A DNA stretch of 64,000 bases, taken from positions 1 to 64,000 of the forward strand of contig NZ_JBFBVU010000006.1 of NCBI RefSeq assembly GCF_040689105.1, written 5' to 3'. Positions within the stretch are counted from its first letter, which is position 1, and each line of letters starts with the position of its first letter. The notes under the pieces are model-generated. The model had not been told where the DNA came from and did no database searches. It saw only the letters and a list, made by a program, of their open reading frames with translations. The stretch is from Meridianimarinicoccus marinus (GTDB lineage: Bacteria; Pseudomonadota; Alphaproteobacteria; Rhodobacterales; Rhodobacteraceae). Positions 50,187 to 58,823 of the stretch are shown in pieces. Made by a program: the position numbers and the translations under genes.

Positions 50187-51022
50187 GCTGCTGGCAAACC
50201 ATTCAGGACTATGGCCTGCGGTCGCTGGGCCTTGGCGAACGCCTGCTGCCCAGGTCCGATTTCACCCTGTGCCAGCAGTTCACGCTGATCGGCTCGGGGA
50301 TGTTGTGGAACATCTATTTCGGGCTGCTGGCGCTGTTGCTGGGGTTTTTCCTGGCCACCGCCGTGGCGCTTGGCAAGGCCGCGCCCAACCCGCTGATCCG
50401 CAAACCATCTGAATGGTTCATCTTCCTGTTCCGCGGCTCGCCGCTGTTCATCCAGTTCTTCCTGGCCTATCAGGCCTTCGTGCTGCTGCCGCGCAACGGG
50501 ATCGAGATCAACCTGGGCTTTGTCGAACTGACCGCCCAGACCCGCTGGCTGACCAAGGCCTGGGCCGGGGCACTGATCGTGCTGTTCCTGAACACCTCGG
50601 CCTATGCCGGAGAAATCTTCTATGGCGCCCTGCGCTCGGTCCCGAAGGGAGAGCTTGAGGCCGCCGATGCCTACGGGCTGTCGGGCTGGGCCAAGTTCCG
50701 GCGCATCACCTGGCCCACCATGCTGCGGCTGGCCTGGCCGTCCTACACCAACGAGGCGATCTTCCTGTTCCATGCCACGGCGCTGGTGTTCTTCTCGGGG
50801 TTCCCGGCGTGGCAACAGATGGGCGACGCGCTGTATTACGCGAACTACTTTGCGGACAAGACCTTCAACCCCTTCGTGCCCTACCCCATCTTCGCGGGCT
50901 ATTTCATCGTGCTGACCCTGTGTGTCATCACCCTGTTCAGCTACATCAACCGGCGCCTGAACCGGCACCTTCCGGCGGCGCAGCGGCGGCGCCTGCGCAT
51001 CCGCCCGCAGGTCATCCGATAA
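50183..51022 (+). CDS. Polar amino acid ABC transporter permease 2
   Basis: A 279-residue permease with the EAA loop LEAADAYGLSGWAKFRRITWPTM and about five helices. With permease 1 it builds the heterodimeric membrane channel. Translationally coupled to permease 1 and followed by the first ligase gene after 4 bp, so transport and metabolism are in one operon. Confidence 0.92.
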   Translation: MSCWQTIQDYGLRSLGLGERLLPRSDFTLCQQFTLIGSGMLWNIYFGLLALLLGFFLATAVALGKAAPNPLIRKPSEWFIFLFRGSPLFIQFFLAYQAFVLLPRNGIEINLGFVELTAQTRWLTKAWAGALIVLFLNTSAYAGEIFYGALRSVPKGELEAADAYGLSGWAKFRRITWPTMLRLAWPSYTNEAIFLFHATALVFFSGFPAWQQMGDALYYANYFADKTFNPFVPYPIFAGYFIVLTLCVITLFSYINRRLNRHLPAAQRRRLRIRPQVIR

Positions 51023-51026
51023 CGGC

Positions 51027-52340
51027 ATGGAGATCGAGACCAAAAGCCTGCGCACCGCCTGTGCCGACCTGAACGGCCAGATGCGCGGCAAACGCTTGCC
51101 GGCCTCGCAGGCGGCCATGCTGGAATACGCGGGCCAGAGGATGCCGCTGTCGGCGCTGTCGCTGGACATCTGGGGCCGCGATGTCGAGGACAGCCCGCTG
51201 GTCTTTGCCTCGGGCGATGCGGACGGGCAGTTGCGCTGCACCGAACGCGGCCCGGTGCTGATGCCCTGGCTGGACCAGCCCGCCACCCTGATCCCCATGT
51301 GGATGTATTGCGAGGACGGCCAGCCGTTTCAGGCCGACCCGCGCCATGCCCTGGCCAGCGTTCTGAAACGCTTCGACCGCAAGGGCTGGAAGGTCGTGGC
51401 GGGCACCGAGATCGAATTCACCCTGGTGGACAACCGCACCGGCAAGCTGGCGCCGGTGCATGCGCCCGGTGTCGGACGGCCCCTGTTCGCGGGCGAGATC
51501 ACCGGCGTGGCCGAGATGGATCGCTTCGCCGCCTTCTTCGATGACCTGTACGACGGCGCCGAAGCGATGGGACTGCGCCCGCTGGCGGCATCTTCCGAAG
51601 GCGGGGTCGGGCAGTTCGAGGTCAGCCTCCAACACGGACCCGCCATGCGCACGGCTGACGACACCTGGCTGTTCAAGACGCTGGTGCGCGGCATGGCGCG
51701 CAAGCACGGCATGGCCGCGACCTTTCTGGCCAAGCCGTTCGACGGCGATGCGGGCAACGGGCTGCACGTGCATTTCTCGATCACCGACAGCAAGGGCCGC
51801 AACCTGTTCGACAACGGCGTGATGACCGGCACCGCGCTGCTGCATCACGCGGTGGCGGGTCTGATCTCGGGCATGCCGGGCGCCACGCTGATCTTCGCAC
51901 CCCATGCCCCGAGCTATGACCGGTTCGCGCCCTACAGCCACGCCCCCACCGGCGCCAGTTGGGGCTATGAGAACCGCACCACCGCAATCCGCATTCCCGG
52001 CGGCGCCAACGCCCACCGCCGGATCGAACATCGCATGGCCGGCAGCGACACCAACCCCTATCTGGTGATGGCCGCCATTCTGGGCGCGGCCTTCATGGGG
52101 CTGGAAGACGAGCTGACCCCGCCCGAGCCGATCATGGGCAACGCCTATGGCCAGCGCGTGCTGATGATCCCCACCGACTGGGACGAGGCCATCGCGCGCT
52201 GGGAATCCTCGCCCAAGATGGCGCGGATCTTTCCCGGCCTGCTGATCGACATGCTGCAACGGCTCAAGCGCCAGGAACAGCGTCTGTGTCAGGGCCTGTC
52301 GCCCGAACGGCTGGCGCTGGAAACCTTCGAGACGGTCTGA
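51027..52340 (+). CDS. Glutamine-synthetase-family ligase 1 (gamma-glutamylamine-synthetase type)
   Basis: A 437-residue GS-fold ligase of the PuuA/GlnA3-like group. It begins with a beta-grasp-like part containing ACADLNGQMRGKRLPAS, and the catalytic part has GTEIEFTLVD, SSEGGVGQFEVSLQHG, NGLHVHFSI and RIEHRMAGSDTNPYLVMAA. This group glutamylates amines such as putrescine, ethanolamine or isopropylamine with ATP. The Tyr adenylylation site of true GlnA is not seen. Substrate cannot be deduced. ATG starts 4 bp after the permease. Confidence 0.88.
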   Translation: MEIETKSLRTACADLNGQMRGKRLPASQAAMLEYAGQRMPLSALSLDIWGRDVEDSPLVFASGDADGQLRCTERGPVLMPWLDQPATLIPMWMYCEDGQPFQADPRHALASVLKRFDRKGWKVVAGTEIEFTLVDNRTGKLAPVHAPGVGRPLFAGEITGVAEMDRFAAFFDDLYDGAEAMGLRPLAASSEGGVGQFEVSLQHGPAMRTADDTWLFKTLVRGMARKHGMAATFLAKPFDGDAGNGLHVHFSITDSKGRNLFDNGVMTGTALLHHAVAGLISGMPGATLIFAPHAPSYDRFAPYSHAPTGASWGYENRTTAIRIPGGANAHRRIEHRMAGSDTNPYLVMAAILGAAFMGLEDELTPPEPIMGNAYGQRVLMIPTDWDEAIARWESSPKMARIFPGLLIDMLQRLKRQEQRLCQGLSPERLALETFETV

Positions 52341-52463
52341 ACACTGGACGCTTGCACCGCACGCAGCTAGCGTCGCCGCACGCGCAAAAGATCGTGCTGG
52401 CCGTACTGCGCCGCCCCGAAGCCGCAAGTCCGGCCAAGCCGACCGCAACACAGATGGAAGACC

Positions 52464-53834
52464 ATGACCAAAGCTCCACCTGCCTGGCTCTCTCAGGCCC
52501 CCGAAGCCGCCCGCAGCTTTCTGGAAGGGCATCGTCTGGACGAGGTCGAATGCATCATCTCGGACCTGCCCGGCATCGCGCGCGGCAAGGCGGTGCCGGC
52601 GGGAAAATTCGCCCGTCAGAAGCATTTCTACCTGCCCGAATCGATCTTCTTCCAGACCATCGCCGGCGGCTGGGGCGAAGCGGCGGGGCCTTCAGGATTC
52701 ACCGAACCCGACATGGTGCTCGTGCCGGATTACTCCACCACCAGTGCCGCACCCTGGACTGGCGACTGGACCCTGCAGGTTATCCATGACGCGGTGAATG
52801 CCAAGGGCGCGCCAATCCCCTTCGCCCCGCGCAACGTGCTGAAACGGGTGGTGCAGGCCTATCGCGATCGCGGGCTGGAACCGGTGGTGGCCCCCGAGAT
52901 GGAATTCTACCTTGTCGCCCGCAATCTCGATCCGGCCCGCGCCATCGAACCGATGCTGGGCCGCAGCGGCCGCCCGGCCGCCGCACGGCAGGCCTACTCC
53001 ATGTCGGCGGTGGATGAATACGGCCCGGTCATCGACGACATCTATGATTTCGCCGAAGCGCAGGGCTTCGAAATCGACGGCATCACCCAGGAAGGCGGCG
53101 CAGGACAGGTCGAGATCAACCTGCGGCATGGCGATCCGGTGAAACTGGCCGACGAGGTGTTCTACTTCAAGCGGCTGATCCGCGAGGCCGCCCTGCGCCA
53201 CGATTGTTTCGCCACCTTCATGGCCAAACCGATCGAGCAGGAACCGGGCTCGGCCATGCACATCCATCATTCGGTGCTCGACAAGGCCACCGGCCAGAAC
53301 ATCTTCTCGCATCCCGACGGCAGCGAGACCCCGGCCTTCCGCCATTTCATCGGCGGCCTGCAGGCGCATCTGCCCGAAGCGGTGGCGATCTTTGCGCCCT
53401 ATGTGAACTCGTACCGGCGCTACGTGCGCGACCACGCGGCCCCGATCAACCTGGAATGGGGCCGCGACAACCGCACCACGGGCATCCGGGTGCCGGTGTC
53501 GGACGCGGTCTCGCGCCGGGTGGAAAACCGGCTGGCGGGCATGGATTGCAACCCCTACCTCGGCATTGCGGTGTCGCTGGCCTGCGGGCTGCTGGGACTG
53601 GACCACGAGGTCGAGCCGCGCGCCATGTTCAACGGCGACGCCTACAGCGGCGAGGCGGACATGCCCTGGGGGCTGTTCTCGGCGTTGGAACTTTTCGCCG
53701 ATGCGCACGGTCTGCGCGACCTGCTGGGCGAGGATTTCGCGCGGGTCTATGAAATCGTGAAAGACACCGAATACAATGAATTCCTGCAAGTCATCTCTCC
53801 ATGGGAGCGTGAACACCTGCTGATGAACGTATGA
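52464..53834 (+). CDS. Glutamine-synthetase-family ligase 2 (gamma-glutamylamine-synthetase type)
   Basis: A 456-residue second GS-like ligase. Visible: RLDEVECIISDLPGIARGKA at the N-terminus, APEMEFYLVARN, TQEGGAGQVEINLRHGDP, GSAMHIHHSVLDKATGQNIF and NRLAGMDCNPYLGIAVSL. The PGIARGK form is that of PuuA-like enzymes. It is clearly diverged from ligase 1, so the two likely differ in substrate or form a mixed complex. The stop overlaps the oxidase start (ATGA). A 123-bp gap separates it from ligase 1. Confidence 0.88.
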   Translation: MTKAPPAWLSQAPEAARSFLEGHRLDEVECIISDLPGIARGKAVPAGKFARQKHFYLPESIFFQTIAGGWGEAAGPSGFTEPDMVLVPDYSTTSAAPWTGDWTLQVIHDAVNAKGAPIPFAPRNVLKRVVQAYRDRGLEPVVAPEMEFYLVARNLDPARAIEPMLGRSGRPAAARQAYSMSAVDEYGPVIDDIYDFAEAQGFEIDGITQEGGAGQVEINLRHGDPVKLADEVFYFKRLIREAALRHDCFATFMAKPIEQEPGSAMHIHHSVLDKATGQNIFSHPDGSETPAFRHFIGGLQAHLPEAVAIFAPYVNSYRRYVRDHAAPINLEWGRDNRTTGIRVPVSDAVSRRVENRLAGMDCNPYLGIAVSLACGLLGLDHEVEPRAMFNGDAYSGEADMPWGLFSALELFADAHGLRDLLGEDFARVYEIVKDTEYNEFLQVISPWEREHLLMNV

Positions 53835-55135
53835 ACCTGCTGCACGAAAATGACCGGCCCGGCGCCTATCCAGACAGCTGGTACGCGGCGACCTCGGGTC
53901 CCATCGGCCCCTTCCCGGCGCTGACGGGAGAGGTGCGCACCGACATCTGCGTGATCGGTGGCGGCTATACCGGGCTGTCCGCGGCGCTGCATCTGGCGCG
54001 GCGGGGCTTTGACGTGCGGCTGCTGGAGGCGCAACGCATTGGCTTTGGCGCCTCGGGGCGCAACGGCGGCCAGGTCGGCTCGGGCCAGCGGGTGGATCAG
54101 CCGGGGCTTGAGAAGCTGATGGGCGACGCGGATGCCCGCCTGCTGTGGGACATGGGCGAAGACGCCAAGGCCCTGGTCCGCAGCCTGATCGACGACCTGA
54201 AGATCGACTGCAACTGGCGCGACGGGGTGGCGCATGTCTACCACCAGCGGGTCGGGTGGCAACACGCCTGCACCGAGGCCGAACACCTGCGCCGCTCCTA
54301 TGGCCACGACAAGCTGGAAATCCTCGGCCCGCGCGAAGTCGAAGCCGAAACCGGCTCGCAACTGTTTCGCGGCGGCGTCATCGACTGGAGCGCCGGACAC
54401 CTGCACCCGCTGCGCTTTGCTATCGGGCTGGGACGCGCCGCCCAGCATCTCGGGGTCAAGCTGCACGAGCAGAGCGAAGTGACAGAACTGGACCCCGGCG
54501 AGCAGGTCGTGGTGCGCACCGCCCAGGGCAGCGTCCGCGCCCGGCAGGTGATCCTGGCCTGCAACGGCTATCTTGGAAAACTCTCGCCGACGGTGGCGCG
54601 GCGGGTGATGCCGATCAACAATTTCATCGTGGCGACCGAACCGCTGGGCGAGATCGCCCCCGAGATCCTGCCGCGCGACATTGCCGTGGCCGACAGCCGC
54701 TTCGTGGTCAACTACTGGCGGCGCGGCAGCGACGGGCGGCTGCTGTTCGGCGGCGGCGAAAGCTATGGCTACCGGTTTCCGCGCGACATCGCGGCGCTGG
54801 TGCGCAAGCCGATGCTCGAGATCTATCCGCAACTGGCCGATGCACGCATCACCTATGCCTGGGGCGGCACGCTGGCGATCACCCGCTCGCGCCTGCCGCA
54901 TTTCCACCGGCCCGAGCGCAACGTGCTGTCGGCCTCGGGCTATTCCGGGCACGGCGTGGCGCTGGCGACGCTGGCCGGGCAGATCCTGGCCGAAACCGTC
55001 GCCGGCACAGAGGAGCGCTTTGACCTGATGGCGCGCCTGCCCACGCCCGCCTTCCCCGGCGGCACGGCCATGCGCAGCCCGCTGCTGGCGCTGGCGATGA
55101 CATGGTTTTCCCTGCGCGACCGTCTGGGCTTCTGA
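53831..55135 (+). CDS. FAD-dependent oxidase, gamma-glutamylputrescine oxidase (PuuB) type
   Basis: A 434-residue DAO-family flavoprotein. The dinucleotide-binding loop VIGGGYTGLSAALHLARRG (about 36-54), GFGASGRNGGQVGSGQRVD and the C-terminal GGTLAITRSRLPHF and GYSGHGVALATLAGQILAE are the usual PuuB/OrdL features. It would oxidise the gamma-glutamylated amine to the aldehyde with O2. It is coupled to ligase 2 by a four-base overlap, which strongly supports a gamma-glutamyl amine pathway. Confidence 0.9.
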   Translation: MNLLHENDRPGAYPDSWYAATSGPIGPFPALTGEVRTDICVIGGGYTGLSAALHLARRGFDVRLLEAQRIGFGASGRNGGQVGSGQRVDQPGLEKLMGDADARLLWDMGEDAKALVRSLIDDLKIDCNWRDGVAHVYHQRVGWQHACTEAEHLRRSYGHDKLEILGPREVEAETGSQLFRGGVIDWSAGHLHPLRFAIGLGRAAQHLGVKLHEQSEVTELDPGEQVVVRTAQGSVRARQVILACNGYLGKLSPTVARRVMPINNFIVATEPLGEIAPEILPRDIAVADSRFVVNYWRRGSDGRLLFGGGESYGYRFPRDIAALVRKPMLEIYPQLADARITYAWGGTLAITRSRLPHFHRPERNVLSASGYSGHGVALATLAGQILAETVAGTEERFDLMARLPTPAFPGGTAMRSPLLALAMTWFSLRDRLGF

Positions 55136-55251
55136 GCCGCCTGCCCCTTCGTCATGTCACATGTCCCCGGATTTTCCGGAATCGGTGTCATGCAATTGTC
55201 GCCAACCGTGTTATACGGATTTTCGAAAGATGATTTTCAGGAAATCCGAAC

Positions 55252-56445
55252 ATGCCGCAAACCACCGCCCCGAACGTCTATGATGCCGAACCGATCCCCG
55301 AGGCCGCCCGTGCCGAAGTGGCGCGCCTGCTGAGCAGCGGCGATCTGTTCCGCTACACGTCCGAGGCATCTCCGGTGGCACTGCTGGAGGCGGAGTTCGC
55401 CGAGATGATGGGCAGCCGCTATGCGCTGGCGGTGGCCTCCTGCTCGGCGGCACTGTTCCTGACCCTGAAGGCGCTGGATCTGCCGCGTGGTGCCAAGGTC
55501 CTCATACCGGCTTTCACCTTCGCCGCCGTGCCCTCGGCCGTGGTACATGCCGATTGCATGCCGGTGCTGGTCGAGGTTGGCCGCGATTACCGGATCGACA
55601 TGGCGGATTTCGAAGCCAAGCTGACCGATGACGTGCAGGCCATCCTGATCTCGCACATGCGCGGCCACACGTCGGACATGGATGCGATCCTGCGTCTGGC
55701 CGAGGCGCGCGGCCTGCCGGTGATCGAGGATGCGGCGCATTCTCTGGGCACCGAATGGCACGGTCGCAAGATCGGCACGCTGGGCCGGGTTGGCTGCTTC
55801 TCGTTCCAGTCCTACAAGCTGTTGAATGCGGGCGAAGGCGGTATCCTGATCACCGATGATGACGAGAATGCCGCCCGCGCCGTCATCATGTCCGGTGCTT
55901 ACGAGCACAACTGGAAGAAACACGCGGCGGTCTCGGGTCGGATCGCGCACTGGCAGAACAAGCTGCCGCTTTACAATACCCGGTTGAACAACCTGTCGGC
56001 GGCGCTGATCCGGGCCCAGCTTGACGAACTTCCGCGCCGGGTGCGCGATGGCCGCGCCAATCATGACCATGTGACCGCGCAACTGAACGCCTCGCCCTGG
56101 CTGGAGGTTCCCGCCCCCCTGCCGCCCGAGGTTCGCGCGCCGGATTCGCTGCAATTCAATCTTCAGGGCTTTACCGACGACGAGGCCCGCGGATTTCAGC
56201 AGGCCGCCGCCGCGCGTGGCGTTTCGGTTCAGATCTTCGGCCTGTCCACCGACAACGCCCGCGCCTTCTGGAACTGGCAGTTTCTGGACGACCGGCCCGA
56301 GCTGCCGCAAACCCGCGAGATGCTGATGCGCGCCTGCGACACGCGCCTGCCCGCGCGGCTGACCCGGCCAGAGCTGGATTTCATCGCCGGGGCGCTGCTG
56401 ATGGCGGTGTCCGACATCAAGGAGGCCCGCGCCTTCGGCACCTAG
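55252..56445 (+). CDS. DegT/DnrJ/EryC1/StrS-family PLP aminotransferase
   Basis: A 397-residue fold-I PLP protein. PLP motifs include AVASCSAALFLTLKALDL, VIEDAAHSLGTEW and the Schiff-base region FSFQSYKLLNAGEGGIL (Lys in SYK). Most members act on nucleotide-linked keto sugars, but no sugar genes are nearby; here it may transaminate an aldehyde or amino acid from the upstream pathway. It lies 117 bp beyond the oxidase. The gap holds CGGATTT/AAATCCG arms at 55216 and 55242. Its end overlaps the convergent LysR gene by four bases. Confidence 0.88.
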   Translation: MPQTTAPNVYDAEPIPEAARAEVARLLSSGDLFRYTSEASPVALLEAEFAEMMGSRYALAVASCSAALFLTLKALDLPRGAKVLIPAFTFAAVPSAVVHADCMPVLVEVGRDYRIDMADFEAKLTDDVQAILISHMRGHTSDMDAILRLAEARGLPVIEDAAHSLGTEWHGRKIGTLGRVGCFSFQSYKLLNAGEGGILITDDDENAARAVIMSGAYEHNWKKHAAVSGRIAHWQNKLPLYNTRLNNLSAALIRAQLDELPRRVRDGRANHDHVTAQLNASPWLEVPAPLPPEVRAPDSLQFNLQGFTDDEARGFQQAAAARGVSVQIFGLSTDNARAFWNWQFLDDRPELPQTREMLMRACDTRLPARLTRPELDFIAGALLMAVSDIKEARAFGT

Positions 56446-57428
56446 GGCGCCGCCGCGCCCGGCCCGCTGTCCAGAACCTTCAACTGGCCCGCCAGCCACG
56501 GCATCTGCCGGACCGAGGGCGCGACGATCATGTCTTGCAGAATGGCCCGCAGCCGCGCGGCGGTCTGCGCCGGCACCCGGCCCATGACCTCGCGGCGGGC
56601 ATGCAGCGAGATCCGGCGCGACAGCGGCTCCATCGGCAGCGGACAGATCCGCACGTCGTCAAAGAACCGATGCGCCCGCAGAAAGCCCAGCGGTGTCAGG
56701 ATGGTCCAGCCCGCCCCCTGCGCCACCATCGCAAGGATGGCGTGATAGCTGTCCATCTCGAACCGATGCAGAAGCGAAACGTTCTGGCGCGACAGATGCG
56801 CGGCGATCTGGCGGCCCATGTGATGGCGCTGGGTGTATTGCACGAAGGGAAGTTCGCGCAGATCGGCCAGCACGACGGGTTCGGCCCCGCCCTTGGGCAG
56901 TGCGGCGACGAAGGGTTCCGCCAGCAGCGGATGCACCTCCATCCAGTCCGCCGCAACCGAGGTGTCCGCCGCAACGATCACGTCCAGCGCCCGTTCGTCC
57001 AACTGGGTGAACAACCGGTGACTGGCGCCGGTTTCCAGCAGGAAGCGGCAGGCGCGCAGATCTTCGGCCATCTCGGTCAGCAGGCGCGGCGTCACATCGG
57101 CATCGAAATCCTCGATCATGCCCAGACGGAACCGTGCCAGATTGGCCATGTCGCGACGGGCCAGTTCGGCGCGGGCCAGGTCGGCCTCGTCCAGGATGTT
57201 GCGCGCGCGGCGCAGGAAGATATGGCCTTCGGGGGTCAGTGTCAGGGGCCGCGCGCTGCGATCCACCAGCCGGGTCGAAAGACCGGCCTCAAGGTTGCTG
57301 AGTTGCTGGCTGACCGCCGAGGGGCTGGCCTCCAGCCGACGCGCTGCCGAAGAGATCGACCGCTCCTCGGCGATGGCGGCAAAGACTTCCACCATCCAAA
57401 GCGAGATGCGACCGGGGCTGTCTGCCAT
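56442..57428 (-). CDS. LysR-family transcriptional regulator
   Basis: A 328-residue LTTR. The N-terminal helix-turn-helix (residues about 8-65) reads MVEVFAAIAEERSISSAARRLEASPSAVSQQLSNLEAGL in overlapping parts; the rest is the periplasmic-binding-like effector domain. It is convergent with the DegT gene, so it is a candidate regulator of the transport/ligase operon, though distance and orientation do not prove it. No binding site was recognised. Confidence 0.92.
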   Translation of the reverse strand: MADSPGRISLWMVEVFAAIAEERSISSAARRLEASPSAVSQQLSNLEAGLSTRLVDRSARPLTLTPEGHIFLRRARNILDEADLARAELARRDMANLARFRLGMIEDFDADVTPRLLTEMAEDLRACRFLLETGASHRLFTQLDERALDVIVAADTSVAADWMEVHPLLAEPFVAALPKGGAEPVVLADLRELPFVQYTQRHHMGRQIAAHLSRQNVSLLHRFEMDSYHAILAMVAQGAGWTILTPLGFLRAHRFFDDVRICPLPMEPLSRRISLHARREVMGRVPAQTAARLRAILQDMIVAPSVRQMPWLAGQLKVLDSGPGAAAP

Positions 57429-57477
57429 CAGGGCCAGCCCCCGGCGGCATCATGACCCGGTCGCGACGAGCGGGCAA

Positions 57478-58095
57478 TCATTTGCCCAGCTTCGACATCT
57501 TCTCTTTCAGTTCCGCCAGTTGGGACTTGATGTCTTCCAGTTCCTGACGCTCGTCATTGCTGAGGTCTTCCGGGACCGGCGCGGCCTCTGCGCCCTGGCT
57601 TTCGCCTTCGGGGTCTTCGGGCATCGGCATGGTGCCACCCGGCCCGCCCTTCCAGCCCGGCATCATCGACGACAGGAAAGCTTTCTGCTGCCGCTGCATC
57701 GCCTCGAACCCCGACATCGGGTTCATCGGCGACGGCATATGCGTGAAGTTCTCCATCATCTTCGACTGGCTGTCGCGGAGCATTTCGAAGGACATGGCCA
57801 GAAACTGCGGTACGACGCTGTTGGCCTGGGTCGTATAGCTGCGCACGAGATCGGTCAGAACGGCGATCGGCAGGACGCTTTCGCCCTTGCTTTCGTGTTC
57901 CGCCACGATCTGCAGAAGATACTGGCGGGTCAGGTCATCGCCGCTTTTCAGATCAACAATCTGAACTTCTCGCCCCTCGCGGATAAAGCGGGCGATATCG
58001 TCCAGGGTTACATAATCACTTGTTTCCGTGTTGTAGAGGCGCCGACTTGCATAGCGCTTGATCAACAACGGCTTGTCACTGTCTGCCACGGTCAT
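57478..58095 (-). CDS. phaR: Polyhydroxyalkanoate synthesis repressor PhaR
   Basis: A 205-residue regulator. The N-terminal PHB accumulation DNA-binding domain (about residues 10-70) shows IKRYASRRLYNTETSDYVTL followed by DDIARFIREG; the PHB_acc middle domain includes PIAVLTDLVRSY and VPQFLAMSFEMLRD; the tail is acidic with a coiled-coil end. PhaR binds PHA granules and represses phaP and itself. A CTGC-N3-GCAG site lies at 58112-58122 in its own promoter. It stands downstream of phaP, separated by a terminator. Confidence 0.95.
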   Translation of the reverse strand: MTVADSDKPLLIKRYASRRLYNTETSDYVTLDDIARFIREGREVQIVDLKSGDDLTRQYLLQIVAEHESKGESVLPIAVLTDLVRSYTTQANSVVPQFLAMSFEMLRDSQSKMMENFTHMPSPMNPMSGFEAMQRQQKAFLSSMMPGWKGGPGGTMPMPEDPEGESQGAEAAPVPEDLSNDERQELEDIKSQLAELKEKMSKLGK

Positions 58096-58111
58096 CCTCC
58101 AACTGGGATCG

Positions 58112-58122
58112 CTGCAACGCAG
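58112..58122. promoter_or_regulatory. PhaR site CTGC-AAC-GCAG before phaR
   Basis: CTGCAACGCAG fits the CTGC-N3-4-GCAG consensus known for Paracoccus denitrificans PhaR. It lies 17 bp upstream of the phaR ATG and predicts autorepression. Confidence 0.78.
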
Positions 58123-58140
58123 AGTATGACGGGTTCTTCA

Positions 58141-58172
58141 CAAAAGAAAAGAGCGGGCTTGGCGCCCGCTCT
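58141..58172 (-). terminator. Rho-independent terminator after phaP
   Basis: On the minus strand GAGCGGGC-GCCAA-GCCCGCTC is followed by TTTTCTTTT, 65 bases after the phaP stop. It separates phaP from phaR. Confidence 0.9.
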
Positions 58173-58236
58173 CCAGAAAACCCCAAAAACACAGAGTTTT
58201 CTCTAATTCTACACCTGTACTTGCGACAGACGTTGC

Positions 58237-58692
58237 TTACTTGGCAACGGTGGTCGCTTTCTTGGCGGCCGCGGTAACGTCGGCAGTGGCTTTCTTGACG
58301 GCGGCGGTGGCATCTTCCGAGATGTCCTTGCCGGCGGCCAGCATCAGCTCGACGGTTTCCATCTGAACTTTCTTGGCGACTTCAGCGAAGGCAGCCAGAG
58401 CTTCCGAGGTCATTTCGGCCTGGGCCGAAGCGAAATCGGTCACGGCCTTGCCGTAGTCGGCGGGCTCTTCCTTGACGGCGGTGACAGCGGCCAGTTTGGC
58501 CAGGGTGTCTTTGGTCCACTTCGAGGAGATCTCGGTCGACTTCTCGGCGGCTTCCAGAGCCACTTTCGACATCTTCTCGCTCAGGGTCGCCTGGGTCTTG
58601 AAGGCGTCCTGGATCGCTTTGGTGTCAACAGGGAACGAACCCATCATTTCCTGCATCATCTTGGTCACGTCGTTTGCTTTGGTAGCAGCCAT
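58237..58692 (-). CDS. phaP: Phasin (PHA granule coat protein)
   Basis: A 151-residue alpha-helical amphipathic protein with Ala/Lys/Glu-rich C-terminus (AAVKKATADVTAAAKKATTV), consistent with the Phasin family that coats PHA granules. ATG at 58692 follows AGGAGAG; the in-frame upstream part to 58776 runs through the PhaR sites and is rejected. It lies between phaC and phaR and has two PhaR sites in its promoter, fitting known PhaR-controlled phasin expression. Confidence 0.9.
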   Translation of the reverse strand: MAATKANDVTKMMQEMMGSFPVDTKAIQDAFKTQATLSEKMSKVALEAAEKSTEISSKWTKDTLAKLAAVTAVKEEPADYGKAVTDFASAQAEMTSEALAAFAEVAKKVQMETVELMLAAGKDISEDATAAVKKATADVTAAAKKATTVAK

Positions 58693-58762
58693 TGTATCTC
58701 TCCTGAGTTGTCGGTGCCCCTTGCGGGGTGCACCGTGCTGTTCCTGAGACACAATATGGCTG

Positions 58763-58773
58763 CTGCAGCGCAG
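58763..58773. promoter_or_regulatory. PhaR site CTGC-AGC-GCAG before phaP
   Basis: CTGCAGCGCAG fits the CTGC-N3-GCAG consensus, 70 bp upstream of the phaP ATG. Confidence 0.8.
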
Positions 58774-58790
58774 CATTTCAAGTATTTTTT

Positions 58791-58801
58791 CTGCGTTGCA
58801 G
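58791..58801. promoter_or_regulatory. PhaR site CTGC-GTT-GCAG before phaP
   Basis: CTGCGTTGCAG is a second perfect match, 28 bp further upstream in the phaC-phaP gap, next to runs of T. Confidence 0.8.
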
Positions 58802-58823
58802 CATTTTTTTTAATCCAGCAATA

